Assembly: GCA_947498065.1 (NCBI GenBank)
Contig: CANMIS010000004.1
Span: 1-64,000 of the forward strand
Length of the DNA: 64,000 nt
Origin: an uncultured Erythrobacter sp.
GTDB lineage: Bacteria > Pseudomonadota > Alphaproteobacteria > Sphingomonadales > Sphingomonadaceae
Direction: 5' to 3'
Of this stretch, positions 18,802-27,008 are shown piece after piece (position 1 is the first letter of the stretch; every line of letters begins with the position of its first letter). The notes under the pieces are model-generated. The model ran no database searches and was not told where the DNA came from. It saw nothing but the letters and a program-made list of their open reading frames with translations. Made by a program: the position numbers and the translations under genes.

Positions 18802-20331
18802 ATGAGCGCGCGCATGATTGGCCTGATCCTTGGCCCGCTGGTCTTTGCCATCACCGCGATCACCGCCCCGCCCGCCGGGATGCCCAGCGAAGCGTGGCTG
18901 GTCGCCGGGCTCGTCGTGTGGATGGCGGCCTGGTGGATGACAGAGGCGGTGCCGCTGACGGTGACAGCACTACTGCCGTTTGTGATCCTGCCCTTTAGCG
19001 GGGTGTCGACCGGGCGCGAGACGGCCAGCACATATTATTCGCCAATCCTGTTTCTGATCCTGGGCGGCGCGTTTCTGGCGCTCGCGATTGAGCGCACCGG
19101 CCTGCATAAGCGCCTGAGCCTGGCGATCCTGCGCGTGGTGGGCAAAGGCGGCGGGCAGACGCAATTGCTGCTGGCATTCATGATCTCCGCCGCGCTGCTC
19201 TCGATGCTGATTTCCAACACCTCGACCAGCCTGATTATGATGCCCATGGCGCTGGCTGTGCTTTCTGGAGGCGCGCTTTCGCGCGCATCTGGACCTCCCG
19301 CTCCCTCCGCCCTTCCACCCGGAACAGTTTCGGATACGATCCGGGTGGAAGGGCGGAGGGAGCGGGAGGTCCAGCCCCAGGTTTCGGCGGATGCCGAGAC
19401 CCCGCTCAACAAAGAAGGCCTCTCCGGCGCGCTCCCGATGGGCATTGCCTTTGCCGCCAGCATTGGCGGGCTTGGCACCATCGTCGGCTCCCCCACCAAT
19501 GCGATTGCCGTCGGCCTGCTCGACACGATGATCGGGGTGGAGATCACCTTTGCCCAGTGGACCCTGTTTGGCCTGCCCATAGTGATCGTCGGCGTGCCGC
19601 TCGCCGCGCTGATTATCGCCAAGTTTCAAAAGGTGTCGCAGCACCCGTTTGACGTCGCCGCCGCGCGCGATGCGATTGAGACGGGCACGGCCTGGACCAC
19701 GCCGGAAAAACGGCTGATCCCGGTTGCCGTGCTCACCTTCCTCGCGTGGATGACATTGCCGCTGGTCAAACCGTATTTGCCGGAAGGGTCTTGGACCAAT
19801 GGCACCATCGCGATCCTGGCCAGCTTTGCGCTGTTCCTGCTGCCCGATGGCACGGGGCGCGCGCTGCTGAATTGGAAAGAGGCCGACCGCGCGCCGTGGG
19901 GCGTGATCATGATGTTTGGCGGCGGCTTGGCGCTGGCTGGCGGAATGCAGGCCTCAGGGCTAGCGACATGGCTGGGCGAGGCGTTGTTGCCGCTGGAGAA
20001 CCTGCCGCTGATCGTGGTCGCGCTGTGCGTGGTGGCGATGATCGTGGTGATCACCGAATTCGCCAGCAATGTCGCAACCGCAACCGGCATTATCCCGGTG
20101 ATCGCGGCGCTGGTGGTGGCGCTGGGCGCGGACCCGCTGCTGCTCGCAATGCCCGCCGCGCTGGCAGCAAGCTGGGGCTTTATGCTGCCCGCCGGGACCG
20201 GGCCAAACGCGATTGCGTGGTCCACCGGGCGGATCAAGATCGAGCGGATGGTCGGTGCAGGCCTGGTGCTCGATATCGCGGGGATATTTCTGATTGTCGG
20301 GATGGTGTGGGGAATTGCGTGGTTGGTTTGA
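18802..20331 (+). CDS. SLC13/DASS-family anion transporter (dicarboxylate or sulfate type) with an in-frame palindromic insertion
   Basis: About 509 residues and 11-13 helices. It carries the DASS hallmarks: WWMTEAVPLTVTALLPFVILP near the N-terminus, and the paired substrate/sodium motifs SNTSTSL (first half) and SPTNAIAVG with EFASNVATATG in the second half. It should import di- or tricarboxylates or similar anions with sodium. Between helices at about residues 163-191 the sequence is low-complexity Pro/Arg-rich, where relatives have a short loop. That stretch is encoded by a perfect 35-bp inverted repeat that recurs elsewhere in the window. The start at 18802 (MSARMIG) is chosen because upstream residues are not membrane-like. 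Confidence 0.85.
   Translation: MSARMIGLILGPLVFAITAITAPPAGMPSEAWLVAGLVVWMAAWWMTEAVPLTVTALLPFVILPFSGVSTGRETASTYYSPILFLILGGAFLALAIERTGLHKRLSLAILRVVGKGGGQTQLLLAFMISAALLSMLISNTSTSLIMMPMALAVLSGGALSRASGPPAPSALPPGTVSDTIRVEGRREREVQPQVSADAETPLNKEGLSGALPMGIAFAASIGGLGTIVGSPTNAIAVGLLDTMIGVEITFAQWTLFGLPIVIVGVPLAALIIAKFQKVSQHPFDVAAARDAIETGTAWTTPEKRLIPVAVLTFLAWMTLPLVKPYLPEGSWTNGTIAILASFALFLLPDGTGRALLNWKEADRAPWGVIMMFGGGLALAGGMQASGLATWLGEALLPLENLPLIVVALCVVAMIVVITEFASNVATATGIIPVIAALVVALGADPLLLAMPAALAASWGFMLPAGTGPNAIAWSTGRIKIERMVGAGLVLDIAGIFLIVGMVWGIAWLV
19289..19374. repeat. Long palindromic element, copy 1, inside the SLC13 transporter coding region
   Basis: Arms at 19289-19323 and 19340-19374 are perfect 35-base reverse complements around a 16-base loop. 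The whole element is open in the transporter frame and would be translated into about 29 residues. The first arm is identical to 35477-35511 (copy 3), and the inner 20 bases are shared with copy 2 at 21803. A separate small palindrome (GCGCGC-TTTC-GCGCGC) lies just upstream at 19271-19286. Confidence 0.9.
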
Positions 20332-20452
20332 GGTTCAACGGCGCTTCACTGATTGGTAGAGTGGAGCACCGTTTTCGAAACAGCTGCTAGGGCCTTCGCC
20401 ATGGCCATGATTGTAGGCATCTAGTGCAAGCCATGACAGAAAACTTCGCGGT

Positions 20453-21139
20453 TCACCTAGCAAACTCCGTACTAAAACTGCCGGCTGAAAGGCGAGATGT
20501 AAGCGCATCAGTGGTAAGATCTCGCGAGACGGTCGAACTGTCATCGAACCATTTTTTCCGATAAGAATCCATCCAGCCCAAGCGTTCTTCAATCCCCGTC
20601 GTCACTGGATCATCGGTAATCTGTACCGTGATGCGCCTCAACTTCACACCAGAACCAAAAAAGATTGGTAAATCCTTCGGTCCCAAAGATTCTACGCTGG
20701 TCGGATCATCCAGATCGCCAAACGTAACCAGCATCGGCATCAGACTTTTGAATTCTGGCGCACGCGTCTTGGGCATTGCAGGCCATATCTCTATCGGGCG
20801 AGGCATTCTCGTGCCCTTTTCCCGCAGCAACGTCGAAATCCCTAAATGCGGCTGCAAACTATTGTGACCCTCGCCTACTAGCAGCGCAAAAAGCGTATGC
20901 CCCCCGGTCAGATCAACAACCACCGCCTCACCATCGACACGTCGTTGAATGCGGTTCTCGCCAAGCATCGGAATATTAGGAGGGCGTGTGACGGTCACTT
21001 CACGAACGGCGTTGCCTGTTCGCAAGCCATCGGGTGTCTCAACTTCAACGGTCATCTTATAACGATAAGACGAAGTGTCAGCGCAACCACCCAGCAGAAC
21101 CGCTGACAGCATCACCCAAAATCCGAAAAACCCGCGCAT
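20453..21139 (-). CDS. Lipoprotein of unknown function
   Basis: A lipoprotein signal ending LLGGC places the lipidated Cys near residue 19 from ATG 21139, which has a GGGAG site 8 bases upstream; ATGs at 21145 and 21157 lack this. The mature protein (about 210 residues) begins with a beta-rich YRYKMTVEVETPDG segment, followed by a region about pricing values against limits (RPPNIPMLGENRIQRR, then LTGGHTLFALLVG). No enzymatic motif is seen and I do not recognise the family. The frame stops at 20453, while another frame continues open to 20335 with protein-like composition, so a shortened C-terminus is conceivable. Confidence 0.65.
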   Translation of the reverse strand: MRGFFGFWVMLSAVLLGGCADTSSYRYKMTVEVETPDGLRTGNAVREVTVTRPPNIPMLGENRIQRRVDGEAVVVDLTGGHTLFALLVGEGHNSLQPHLGISTLLREKGTRMPRPIEIWPAMPKTRAPEFKSLMPMLVTFGDLDDPTSVESLGPKDLPIFFGSGVKLRRITVQITDDPVTTGIEERLGWMDSYRKKWFDDSSTVSRDLTTDALTSRLSAGSFSTEFAR

Positions 21140-21213
21140 GTTCATGGCTCCCATCATCGGGCGAGCATTAGAGCAGCTTTCTTACCGTTTCGTTTGGGTG
21201 TTTGCGCGTCCAA

Positions 21214-21575
21214 CGTCATCCCAGCGAAAGGCATTCTCCTAGGCCTGTCGAAGGGCTGGGAGCTCATGGGGCCAAGCGCTGTACTAAGCGGCCCTAGACC
21301 CCAGCCTTCGCTGGGGTGACGGATGGCTACAAAAACTCGTCATGCTGAATTCAGTTCAGCATCCATCGTTGGTCCAACCTCATTTAAGTCGCGCTGGGGA
21401 TGGACCCTGAACCAAGTTCAGGGTGACGTGGGTAATGACGTGGCGTTTCTAGGGCGAGCAACCCGCCTTATTCGTCATCCCGGACTTGATCCGGGATAAC
21501 ACCCTCGGTCTCGCGCTTGTTGCGACGGTTGTCCTGGAAGCGCAGCTGGCCGAAGGTCAACCGAGTTCAGGATGA
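21214..21575. repeat. Cluster of REP-like palindromes in an intergenic region
   Basis: Several imperfect palindromes share the CGTCATCC/CGTCATGC edge. They are 21214-21321 (CCCAGCGAAAGG facing CCTTCGCTGGGG, with TGACG at the end), 21338-21364 (CTGAATTCAGTTCAG), 21405-21423 (CCCTGAA facing TTCAGGG, followed by TGACG), 21473-21497 (CCCGGA facing TCCGGG) and a half site near 21563-21575 (TTCAGGATGACG). Such elements are common between genes in sphingomonads. The gap from 21158 to 21802 holds no credible gene. Confidence 0.75.
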
Positions 21576-21802
21576 CGGTTGGTGCTTAAGGGCCGAGCCG
21601 ATCAGACAGTGCGTCACATCGCATCGCATTTCCTACTCGCCGTAAGCAGGCTATCACGAGGCCATGCCAGCCCTCTCCCCCTTAATCGGAAAAATCGATC
21701 GTACGGCGCATTTTGATCGAATGGATTTTTGGCCCAAGACTGTGTTCCAGCCGTTCCAAGCGTGCCTCACCAGCGGTGAGTTGAGTGGGATCGCTCACCG
21801 TG

Positions 21803-21890
21803 CCGTAGCCGCCCGCACCCTCCGCCCTTCCACCCGGAACCTACCGGGATACCATCCGGGTGGAAGGGCGGAGGGTGCGGGCGGCTACGG
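21803..21890. repeat. Long palindromic element, copy 2, intergenic
   Basis: Arms at 21803-21838 and 21855-21890 are perfect 36-base reverse complements around a 16-base loop. The inner 20 bases match copies 1 and 3, but the outer 16 differ from those copies, with both arms changed in a matching way. A reading frame on the plus strand (21664-22071) crosses it but has no gene-like features. Confidence 0.9.
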
Positions 21891-21913
21891 TCCACAAACT
21901 GGGACTCTCAACC

Positions 21914-22048
21914 GGTTGCAAGTGCAACCAGTGCGCGATAGTCAGGGCGCATTGCATGGGCCGAGTGGAGAGGCGTTCCTGCGGAGGTTAGGAACGGGGG
22001 CTGCTCGGACTGATCAGACCAGCTCCTGCCTTCCTGGGAGCGTGATCA
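21914..22048 (+). promoter_or_regulatory. Hairpin-rich leader upstream of the cystathionine gamma-synthase-family gene
   Basis: Four consecutive stem-loops precede the gene. They are GGTTGC-AAGT-GCAACC (21914-21929); TGCGC/GCGCA (21932-21951); a two-tier stem with CCGAG/CTCGG outside (21961-22008) and CGTTCC/GGAACG inside (21974-21996); and TGATCA/TGATCA enclosing GCTCC/GGAGC (22011-22048), which ends directly at the AAGGAAGG ribosome site. The last stem could mask translation. No known riboswitch consensus was recognised, so function is inference. Confidence 0.45.
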
Positions 22049-22067
22049 AGGAAGGATGCCGGCCATC

Positions 22068-23384
22068 ATGACCGACGTTATCGACCCAACCAACACTCCG
22101 ACCCCGCGGCGCAAGCCCAAGCAGCCCAAGACCATGATCGGCGGGCGCGAGATGAAGCCTGCGACCCAGATGATGGGCTATGGCTTTGACCCTGCCCTGT
22201 CGGAAGGGTCGCTGAAGGCGCCGATCTTCCTCACCTCCACCTTCGCATTTGAGAACGCGGCGGCGGGCAAGCGGCATTTCGAAGGCATCACAGGCCAGCG
22301 CCCCGGCGGCGCAGAGGGCCTGGTCTATTCGCGCTTCAACGGGCCCAATCAGGAGATCCTGGAAGACAGGCTGGCGATCTGGGACGGGGCGGAGGATGCG
22401 CTCACCTTCTCCAGCGGGATGACCGCGATCTGCATCCTGATGCTGGCGAGCGTCAGCCAAGGCGATGTGATCGTGCACTCCGGCCCGCTCTATGCGGCGT
22501 CCGAGGGCTTCGTCGCCAAGGTGCTGGCGAAGTTCGGCGTGACCTACGTGGACTTCCCCGCCGGTGCGAGCCGCGAGGAGCTGGACGAGGTGCTGAAGCG
22601 CGCCAAAGCCCAAGCCAATGCAGGCGGCGGCAAGGTGGCGATGATCTACCTCGAAAGCCCGGCCAACCCGACCAATGCTCTGGTCGATATCGAGGCGGTG
22701 AAGGCGGCGCGTGATGCGAACCTCAAATGGGACTGTCCAATCGCGATCGACAACACGTTCCTCGGACCACTGTGGCAACGCCCGCTCGACCACGGCGCGG
22801 ACATCGTGGTCTACTCGCTGACCAAGTATGTCGGCGGCCATTCGGACCTCGTCGCTGGTTCGCTTGCCGGCGCGAAGAAGTGGATGGATCCCGTGCGCGC
22901 GCTACGCAACACGATGGGCGGGATTGTCGATCCGAACACCGCATGGATGCTGCTGCGGTCACTGGAGACTGTTGAACTGCGGATGCAGCGGGCGGGCGAG
23001 AACGCGGCCAAGGTCTGCGCCTTCCTGAAAGCGCATCCCAAGGTGGAGGGGCTCGGCTATCTCGGCTTCATCGACGATCCGCGCCAGCAGGACATCTACG
23101 ACCGCCATTGCAAGGGCGCGGGCAGCACCTTCAGCGTCTTCATCAAAGGCGGCGAGGCAGAGAGCTTCCGCTTCCTCGACAATCTGACAATCGCGAAACT
23201 CGCGGTCAGCCTGGGCGGCACAGAGACACTCGCGAGCCATCCCGCGGCGATGACGCACCTGTCTGTCCCGCCAGAGCGCAAGGCCGCGCTGGGCATCACC
23301 GACAACCTGGTGCGGATCAGCATAGGGATCGAGGACGCAGACGATCTGATCGCTGACTTCGAACAGGCGTTGGAGCACGTGTGA
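22068..23384 (+). CDS. Cystathionine gamma-synthase-family PLP enzyme (Cys/Met metabolism)
   Basis: A fold-type I PLP enzyme of the Cys/Met metabolism family, about 438 residues. Hallmarks are VYSRFNGPNQEILEDRLA, ALTFSSGMTAI (phosphate-binding), YLESPANPT, IDNTFLGPL and VYSLTKYVGGHSD, whose Lys forms the Schiff base with PLP. It should perform gamma-replacement or gamma-elimination on homoserine esters, cystathionine or methionine; which one cannot be fixed by sequence alone. The N-terminal 35 residues are a Pro/Lys-rich extension. ATG 22068 is preferred over 22056, which lies immediately against the ribosome site. It overlaps the next gene by 4 bases. Confidence 0.88.
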   Translation: MTDVIDPTNTPTPRRKPKQPKTMIGGREMKPATQMMGYGFDPALSEGSLKAPIFLTSTFAFENAAAGKRHFEGITGQRPGGAEGLVYSRFNGPNQEILEDRLAIWDGAEDALTFSSGMTAICILMLASVSQGDVIVHSGPLYAASEGFVAKVLAKFGVTYVDFPAGASREELDEVLKRAKAQANAGGGKVAMIYLESPANPTNALVDIEAVKAARDANLKWDCPIAIDNTFLGPLWQRPLDHGADIVVYSLTKYVGGHSDLVAGSLAGAKKWMDPVRALRNTMGGIVDPNTAWMLLRSLETVELRMQRAGENAAKVCAFLKAHPKVEGLGYLGFIDDPRQQDIYDRHCKGAGSTFSVFIKGGEAESFRFLDNLTIAKLAVSLGGTETLASHPAAMTHLSVPPERKAALGITDNLVRISIGIEDADDLIADFEQALEHV

Positions 23385-24502
23385 CCACAGACATGAGAGG
23401 GCGGCGAGCAAAGCGCTCAATTTGGGTGCGGACGGCATGGCTAGCATCGCTGCTTGCGGCGTTCAGCTTCGCCTCGCCCGCCGCCGCTCAGTTTGAGATC
23501 ATCTACCCCGATGAACCGGCGAAGGAAGGCCAAACCTTGCTTGAATGGTCGCGCCCGCCAGTTCTGGAATACACCATCCCTGATCATAAACGCGGCGATG
23601 TATCGACCTGCGATGCGGCGTCTGAGTTCGATCTGGATCAAACCGCTCTGACGTGTTGGCCCGTGCTGCGTGCGTCCCAATTCCTCACTTTGGCCTCGTT
23701 TGCGCAAGGCGAGCCAACCGGTGATCCGGCAGCCAATCAACGCGCCGGTATCGCCTATGCCAATCAAGGTTTGGAGTTCATCGGAACGCCGCGCTGGCCG
23801 CTGCAAGAGTTCCTACGAACCAAGTTGCTAGAGGTTCGCCTATTGGCGGAGATCAAATTGGAGCAATGGGAACGGGCTCTTGCGACCAGCGCTGATCTGA
23901 TTGCGAGCATCGAGAGCGATGCGATTAAACACGACGATTTTCGCTTGGGTTATGCTCAGCGCAAGCGCGGCGATATACTGCTGAAACTGGACCAACCAAG
24001 CCAAGCCCGCAAAGAGCTAGAAGAAGCTCGCCCGCTGCTGCTTGGCCCAGAAGGCGTCAACTTTGCTTTACCGTTCAGTGACTTTAGCGAAAACGTCATC
24101 GCCGACGCAATCCGTCGAGGCGACACAGGCTATGCCGCTTCAACAATTGAGAGTTACCTGAATCATATCAAAACCGTACCTGCCGGCCTCAGGATGGGCA
24201 TCACCGCTCATCACGATTTGCAGCTCTATTTGCTGGCGACACGCGGCGATTTGGAGAAGACACTGGCGGTATTGCGTGAACGGGCAAGATATCAGGCTTC
24301 ATCCTCGCCTTGCTCCCCATTTGACCGGCTCTTCCCCGCTGTCTTGGCGCCCTTACGCGACAACGAGGAATTGCAAACTCTGCTGAAAGAAATAGGCTGC
24401 GAGCAGCGCGCATTGGACAAAATGGAAGAGGCGGCCACTGAGGGCATCAAGGATTATGACGATTCTCTGCTGCTCCCCCGACATGAAGGAACTGCCCAAT
24501 GA
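23381..24502 (+). CDS. Exported helical-repeat (TPR-like) protein of unknown function
   Basis: A twin-Arg-free Sec signal peptide (WLASLLAAFSFASPAAAQ, cleavage near residue 36) precedes about 337 residues dominated by amphipathic helices. Examples are LLEVRLLAEIKLEQWERAL and GYAQRKRGDILLKLDQPSQA, the spacing typical of TPR-like repeats. GTG 23381 overlaps the preceding stop and ATG 23393 is an alternative start. It is chained to both neighbours by 4-base overlaps (PLP enzyme before, SDR after), so an operon is likely, though a functional link is not obvious. Confidence 0.7.
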   Translation: MTTDMRGRRAKRSIWVRTAWLASLLAAFSFASPAAAQFEIIYPDEPAKEGQTLLEWSRPPVLEYTIPDHKRGDVSTCDAASEFDLDQTALTCWPVLRASQFLTLASFAQGEPTGDPAANQRAGIAYANQGLEFIGTPRWPLQEFLRTKLLEVRLLAEIKLEQWERALATSADLIASIESDAIKHDDFRLGYAQRKRGDILLKLDQPSQARKELEEARPLLLGPEGVNFALPFSDFSENVIADAIRRGDTGYAASTIESYLNHIKTVPAGLRMGITAHHDLQLYLLATRGDLEKTLAVLRERARYQASSSPCSPFDRLFPAVLAPLRDNEELQTLLKEIGCEQRALDKMEEAATEGIKDYDDSLLLPRHEGTAQ

Positions 24503-25302
24503 CGATGAGCAATCAGGAGCGCAAACCGGTATGCCTCGTGATCGGCGCTGGCGCTGGGATCGGCGGACATACGGCGATGCACTTTGCCGCTGGTGGCTAT
24601 CACACCGTGCTAGCGCGGCGCAGCGATGAGGAGGGCCTTGCAAAGCTGGTCAGCCAGATCGAGCGCGCCGGCGGTTCCGCCAGCGGCGCCTTGCTCAACG
24701 CCGCCGAGGATGGATCGATTGAGGAGCTGGTAGAACGGACCGAGCGCGACATCGGCCCGATTGACACCGCGCTCTACAATCTCGGCGCGCAAATCGGCAA
24801 TCGAACGCTGGCCGATACGCCGCACCGCGCCTTTGAGCTTGGCTGGAGGCTTGGCACATACGGCCTGTTCCGGCTCGCCCATGCGGTGCTGCCCGCCATG
24901 GCTGAGCGAGGCAAAGGCACGCTGCTCGTCACCTCTGCGACCGCGGCCGTGCGCGGCAATGCGGGACAGCACAGCCATGCTGCGGCGATGGGCGGGCGGC
25001 GGATGCTGTGCCAAACGCTCAACGCAGAGTTCGGCCCGCAAGGCGTGCATGTGGCACACATCGTCGTCGATGGTTCGGTCGATGCGCCCGACACTCTGGG
25101 CAAGCTGCTGGGCGACAAGTTTGAGGCCTATAAGGCGTCAAAGGGCGAAGACGGCGTGATCGATCCGGCCGCGCTAGCAGAGACCTATTGGCACCTCGCA
25201 CAGCAGCCCAAGAACTGCTGGACGCATGAGATTGATGCCCGGCCATGGACCGACACCCCATGGTGGAACGACAATCCGATTGCGGCGATTGATCGGAAGT
25301 GA
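24499..25302 (+). CDS. SDR-family protein lacking the catalytic Tyr and Lys
   Basis: A 267-residue Rossmann protein of the SDR superfamily. The nucleotide motif GAGAGIGGHTA is present, as are HTVLARRSDE and the structural YNLGAQIGN block, which replaces NNAG. The active-site helix reads SATAAVRGNAGQHSHAAAM, so the positions normally held by Tyr and Lys (YxxxK) are His and Met. The subgroup it resembles already replaces Tyr by Phe but keeps Lys. It may therefore bind NAD(P) without normal oxidoreductase chemistry. It ends WTHEIDARPWTDTPWW. ATGA overlap links it to the TPR-like gene. Confidence 0.8.
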   Translation: MTMSNQERKPVCLVIGAGAGIGGHTAMHFAAGGYHTVLARRSDEEGLAKLVSQIERAGGSASGALLNAAEDGSIEELVERTERDIGPIDTALYNLGAQIGNRTLADTPHRAFELGWRLGTYGLFRLAHAVLPAMAERGKGTLLVTSATAAVRGNAGQHSHAAAMGGRRMLCQTLNAEFGPQGVHVAHIVVDGSVDAPDTLGKLLGDKFEAYKASKGEDGVIDPAALAETYWHLAQQPKNCWTHEIDARPWTDTPWWNDNPIAAIDRK

Positions 25303-25307
25303 GCGGC

Positions 25308-27005
25308 TTAGCGCAGCTTCTCGAAAACAACGCCCTCTGCCAGCGCTGCGGACACCAAGGCGCCGGTTACCCGGCCTTCGCCATCGCGCTGAAAGACGAC
25401 CTCCTGAAGGCCCGATCCAGGGCCAGTGAAGGTGTCCACGGTGAACGGCGACAAGGCAATTGGGGGCAGACGCAATTGAAAGGCGGTGAGCGTGCCGTCA
25501 ACAACGCGCAATTCGTAGCGCGTCTGCAATTCTTCGCTGAAGAAAACCCCAGTGAATTCCTCTAGGTTCAGCGTCTCCGGATCGACCGGTGTTATGGCTG
25601 TTTTGCGAGCCGTCAGTTCACCGTTCAATCCGACCACATATTTGAGCTCTTGTGCTTGCTCGCCCGGCTCATTGTCGAACCTGATCGAAAGCTGGCTCGC
25701 TGAGTTCAGAACAAATTCGCCTTTGCCCGATTGAGCGAGCGCCAATTGCTGACTGGTGCCATAGGGCGAGAACTGCAGTTTGCCGTCTGCGTTGGAGATA
25801 TCGAACACCGCTCCGGGAAAGAGTTCATATTGGCCTGCATAGCTATCAAGCTCGCTCTGCGTTGCCTCGCTCCATTCCGGCTTCGCTGCTTTCTGAAAGT
25901 CGGGATTGTCGGCCAAATAGATATCAGCGAGCGCGAAAGCGGTCCCAGCCGCATCGAAATCACCACGATTGCTGAGCAAAACGACCGTGAAGTTCGCCTC
26001 AGGCACGCGCAAAAGGAACGACCGAAATCCGGCAATCCGCCCGCCATGCGACCATGTTTCAAGCCCCCCATACATCCGCGATTCCTGTCCGCGCGAAAGC
26101 AGCGAAACCTCTCCATCATTGGTTACGCCGCGCTGCTCCATCAGCGCGAAAACGCGCTCATTACCGACAGTCATCAGCTTGAAGTTTGCAGACCATTTCA
26201 TCAGATCGGCTACCGTCGTGATCACTCCCGTGGAGCCAACAATTTCCCGGTTGAGGATGCTCTTGGTTGTCCCGCGGCGCGACACATTATAGGACTGGGC
26301 GACGTTCGGTATCAAAGCTGACCGATTGCTCTGGACGACAGTATTTTCCATGCCAAGCGGCGCGAATATCGCCTGCTGCAAATAGGCATCGAAAGCTTGA
26401 TCCGACACCTGCTCAACGATCTTCGCGAGCAGGGCATAGCCCGTATTGCTGTATTCGATTTGCTCAGACGGCGAAAAGTTAAGGCCACGCTGCCGCGCAA
26501 TCATCGAATATTGTTGACCCTGGGTGACGATGTCGTCTTCGAGCCAGCCAGCCATCAACAGCAATGTACCGACTTCTCGCAGGCCGCTCGTGTGATCCAG
26601 CAATTGTGCGATCGATATCTTTTCCGGCAGTGCGCTTAGCTCTGGCAGGATCTCGCGAACATCATCTTCGAGGCTCAGCTTGCCCTCATCAATGAGCATC
26701 GAGATCGCAAATGCGGTGAATTGCTTTGACAAAGACGCGGCATGAAACCCGGTCTGGTCAGAGATCGGAATGGAGTGCTCTAGATCAGCCGCGCCATATC
26801 CCCTTTGAAAGACTGTCTGGCCGTCGGCGACGATCGCCACTGCCAAACCAGGGCTTTCAGGATCGTCCCACTTTGCAAGCAGTTCCCTGGCGGCATCACC
26901 CTTCGGGGTGGGATCTGCGACCTCTTGGGCCTGAGCGTTCGGAGACAAACCCAAGTGAAGGCCCGTCACAATCAGTCCGCAAAGCACCCACCCGATAAAC
27001 CGCAT
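25308..27005 (-). CDS. Serine hydrolase of the class C beta-lactamase / DD-peptidase family
   Basis: The signal peptide (GLIVTGLHLGLSPNAQAQ) is followed by a beta-lactamase-like domain with ASLSKQFTA (Ser-x-x-Lys nucleophile, about residue 94), YSNTGYALL (Tyr-x-Asn) and WSHGGRIAGF (in place of KTG). A C-terminal beta-rich domain of about 180 residues follows. Such proteins are periplasmic esterases or peptidases; penicillin resistance is not implied. At 565 residues the two-domain form is typical of the large serine hydrolases. It starts 3 bases after the J-domain gene stop and converges with the SDR. Confidence 0.85.
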   Translation of the reverse strand: MRFIGWVLCGLIVTGLHLGLSPNAQAQEVADPTPKGDAARELLAKWDDPESPGLAVAIVADGQTVFQRGYGAADLEHSIPISDQTGFHAASLSKQFTAFAISMLIDEGKLSLEDDVREILPELSALPEKISIAQLLDHTSGLREVGTLLLMAGWLEDDIVTQGQQYSMIARQRGLNFSPSEQIEYSNTGYALLAKIVEQVSDQAFDAYLQQAIFAPLGMENTVVQSNRSALIPNVAQSYNVSRRGTTKSILNREIVGSTGVITTVADLMKWSANFKLMTVGNERVFALMEQRGVTNDGEVSLLSRGQESRMYGGLETWSHGGRIAGFRSFLLRVPEANFTVVLLSNRGDFDAAGTAFALADIYLADNPDFQKAAKPEWSEATQSELDSYAGQYELFPGAVFDISNADGKLQFSPYGTSQQLALAQSGKGEFVLNSASQLSIRFDNEPGEQAQELKYVVGLNGELTARKTAITPVDPETLNLEEFTGVFFSEELQTRYELRVVDGTLTAFQLRLPPIALSPFTVDTFTGPGSGLQEVVFQRDGEGRVTGALVSAALAEGVVFEKLR

Positions 27006-27008
27006 ATT

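Noticed and set aside
21961-22008. SAH riboswitch before the cystathionine gamma-synthase-family gene
   Set aside because: The CCGAG/CTCGG stem is reminiscent, but the conserved core of that class (CCGAGGAGCGCUGC) is absent.
21664-22071. 135-codon plus-strand reading frame
   Set aside because: It runs through palindrome copy 2 and the structured leader, has no signal or domain pattern and ends inside the next gene's start.
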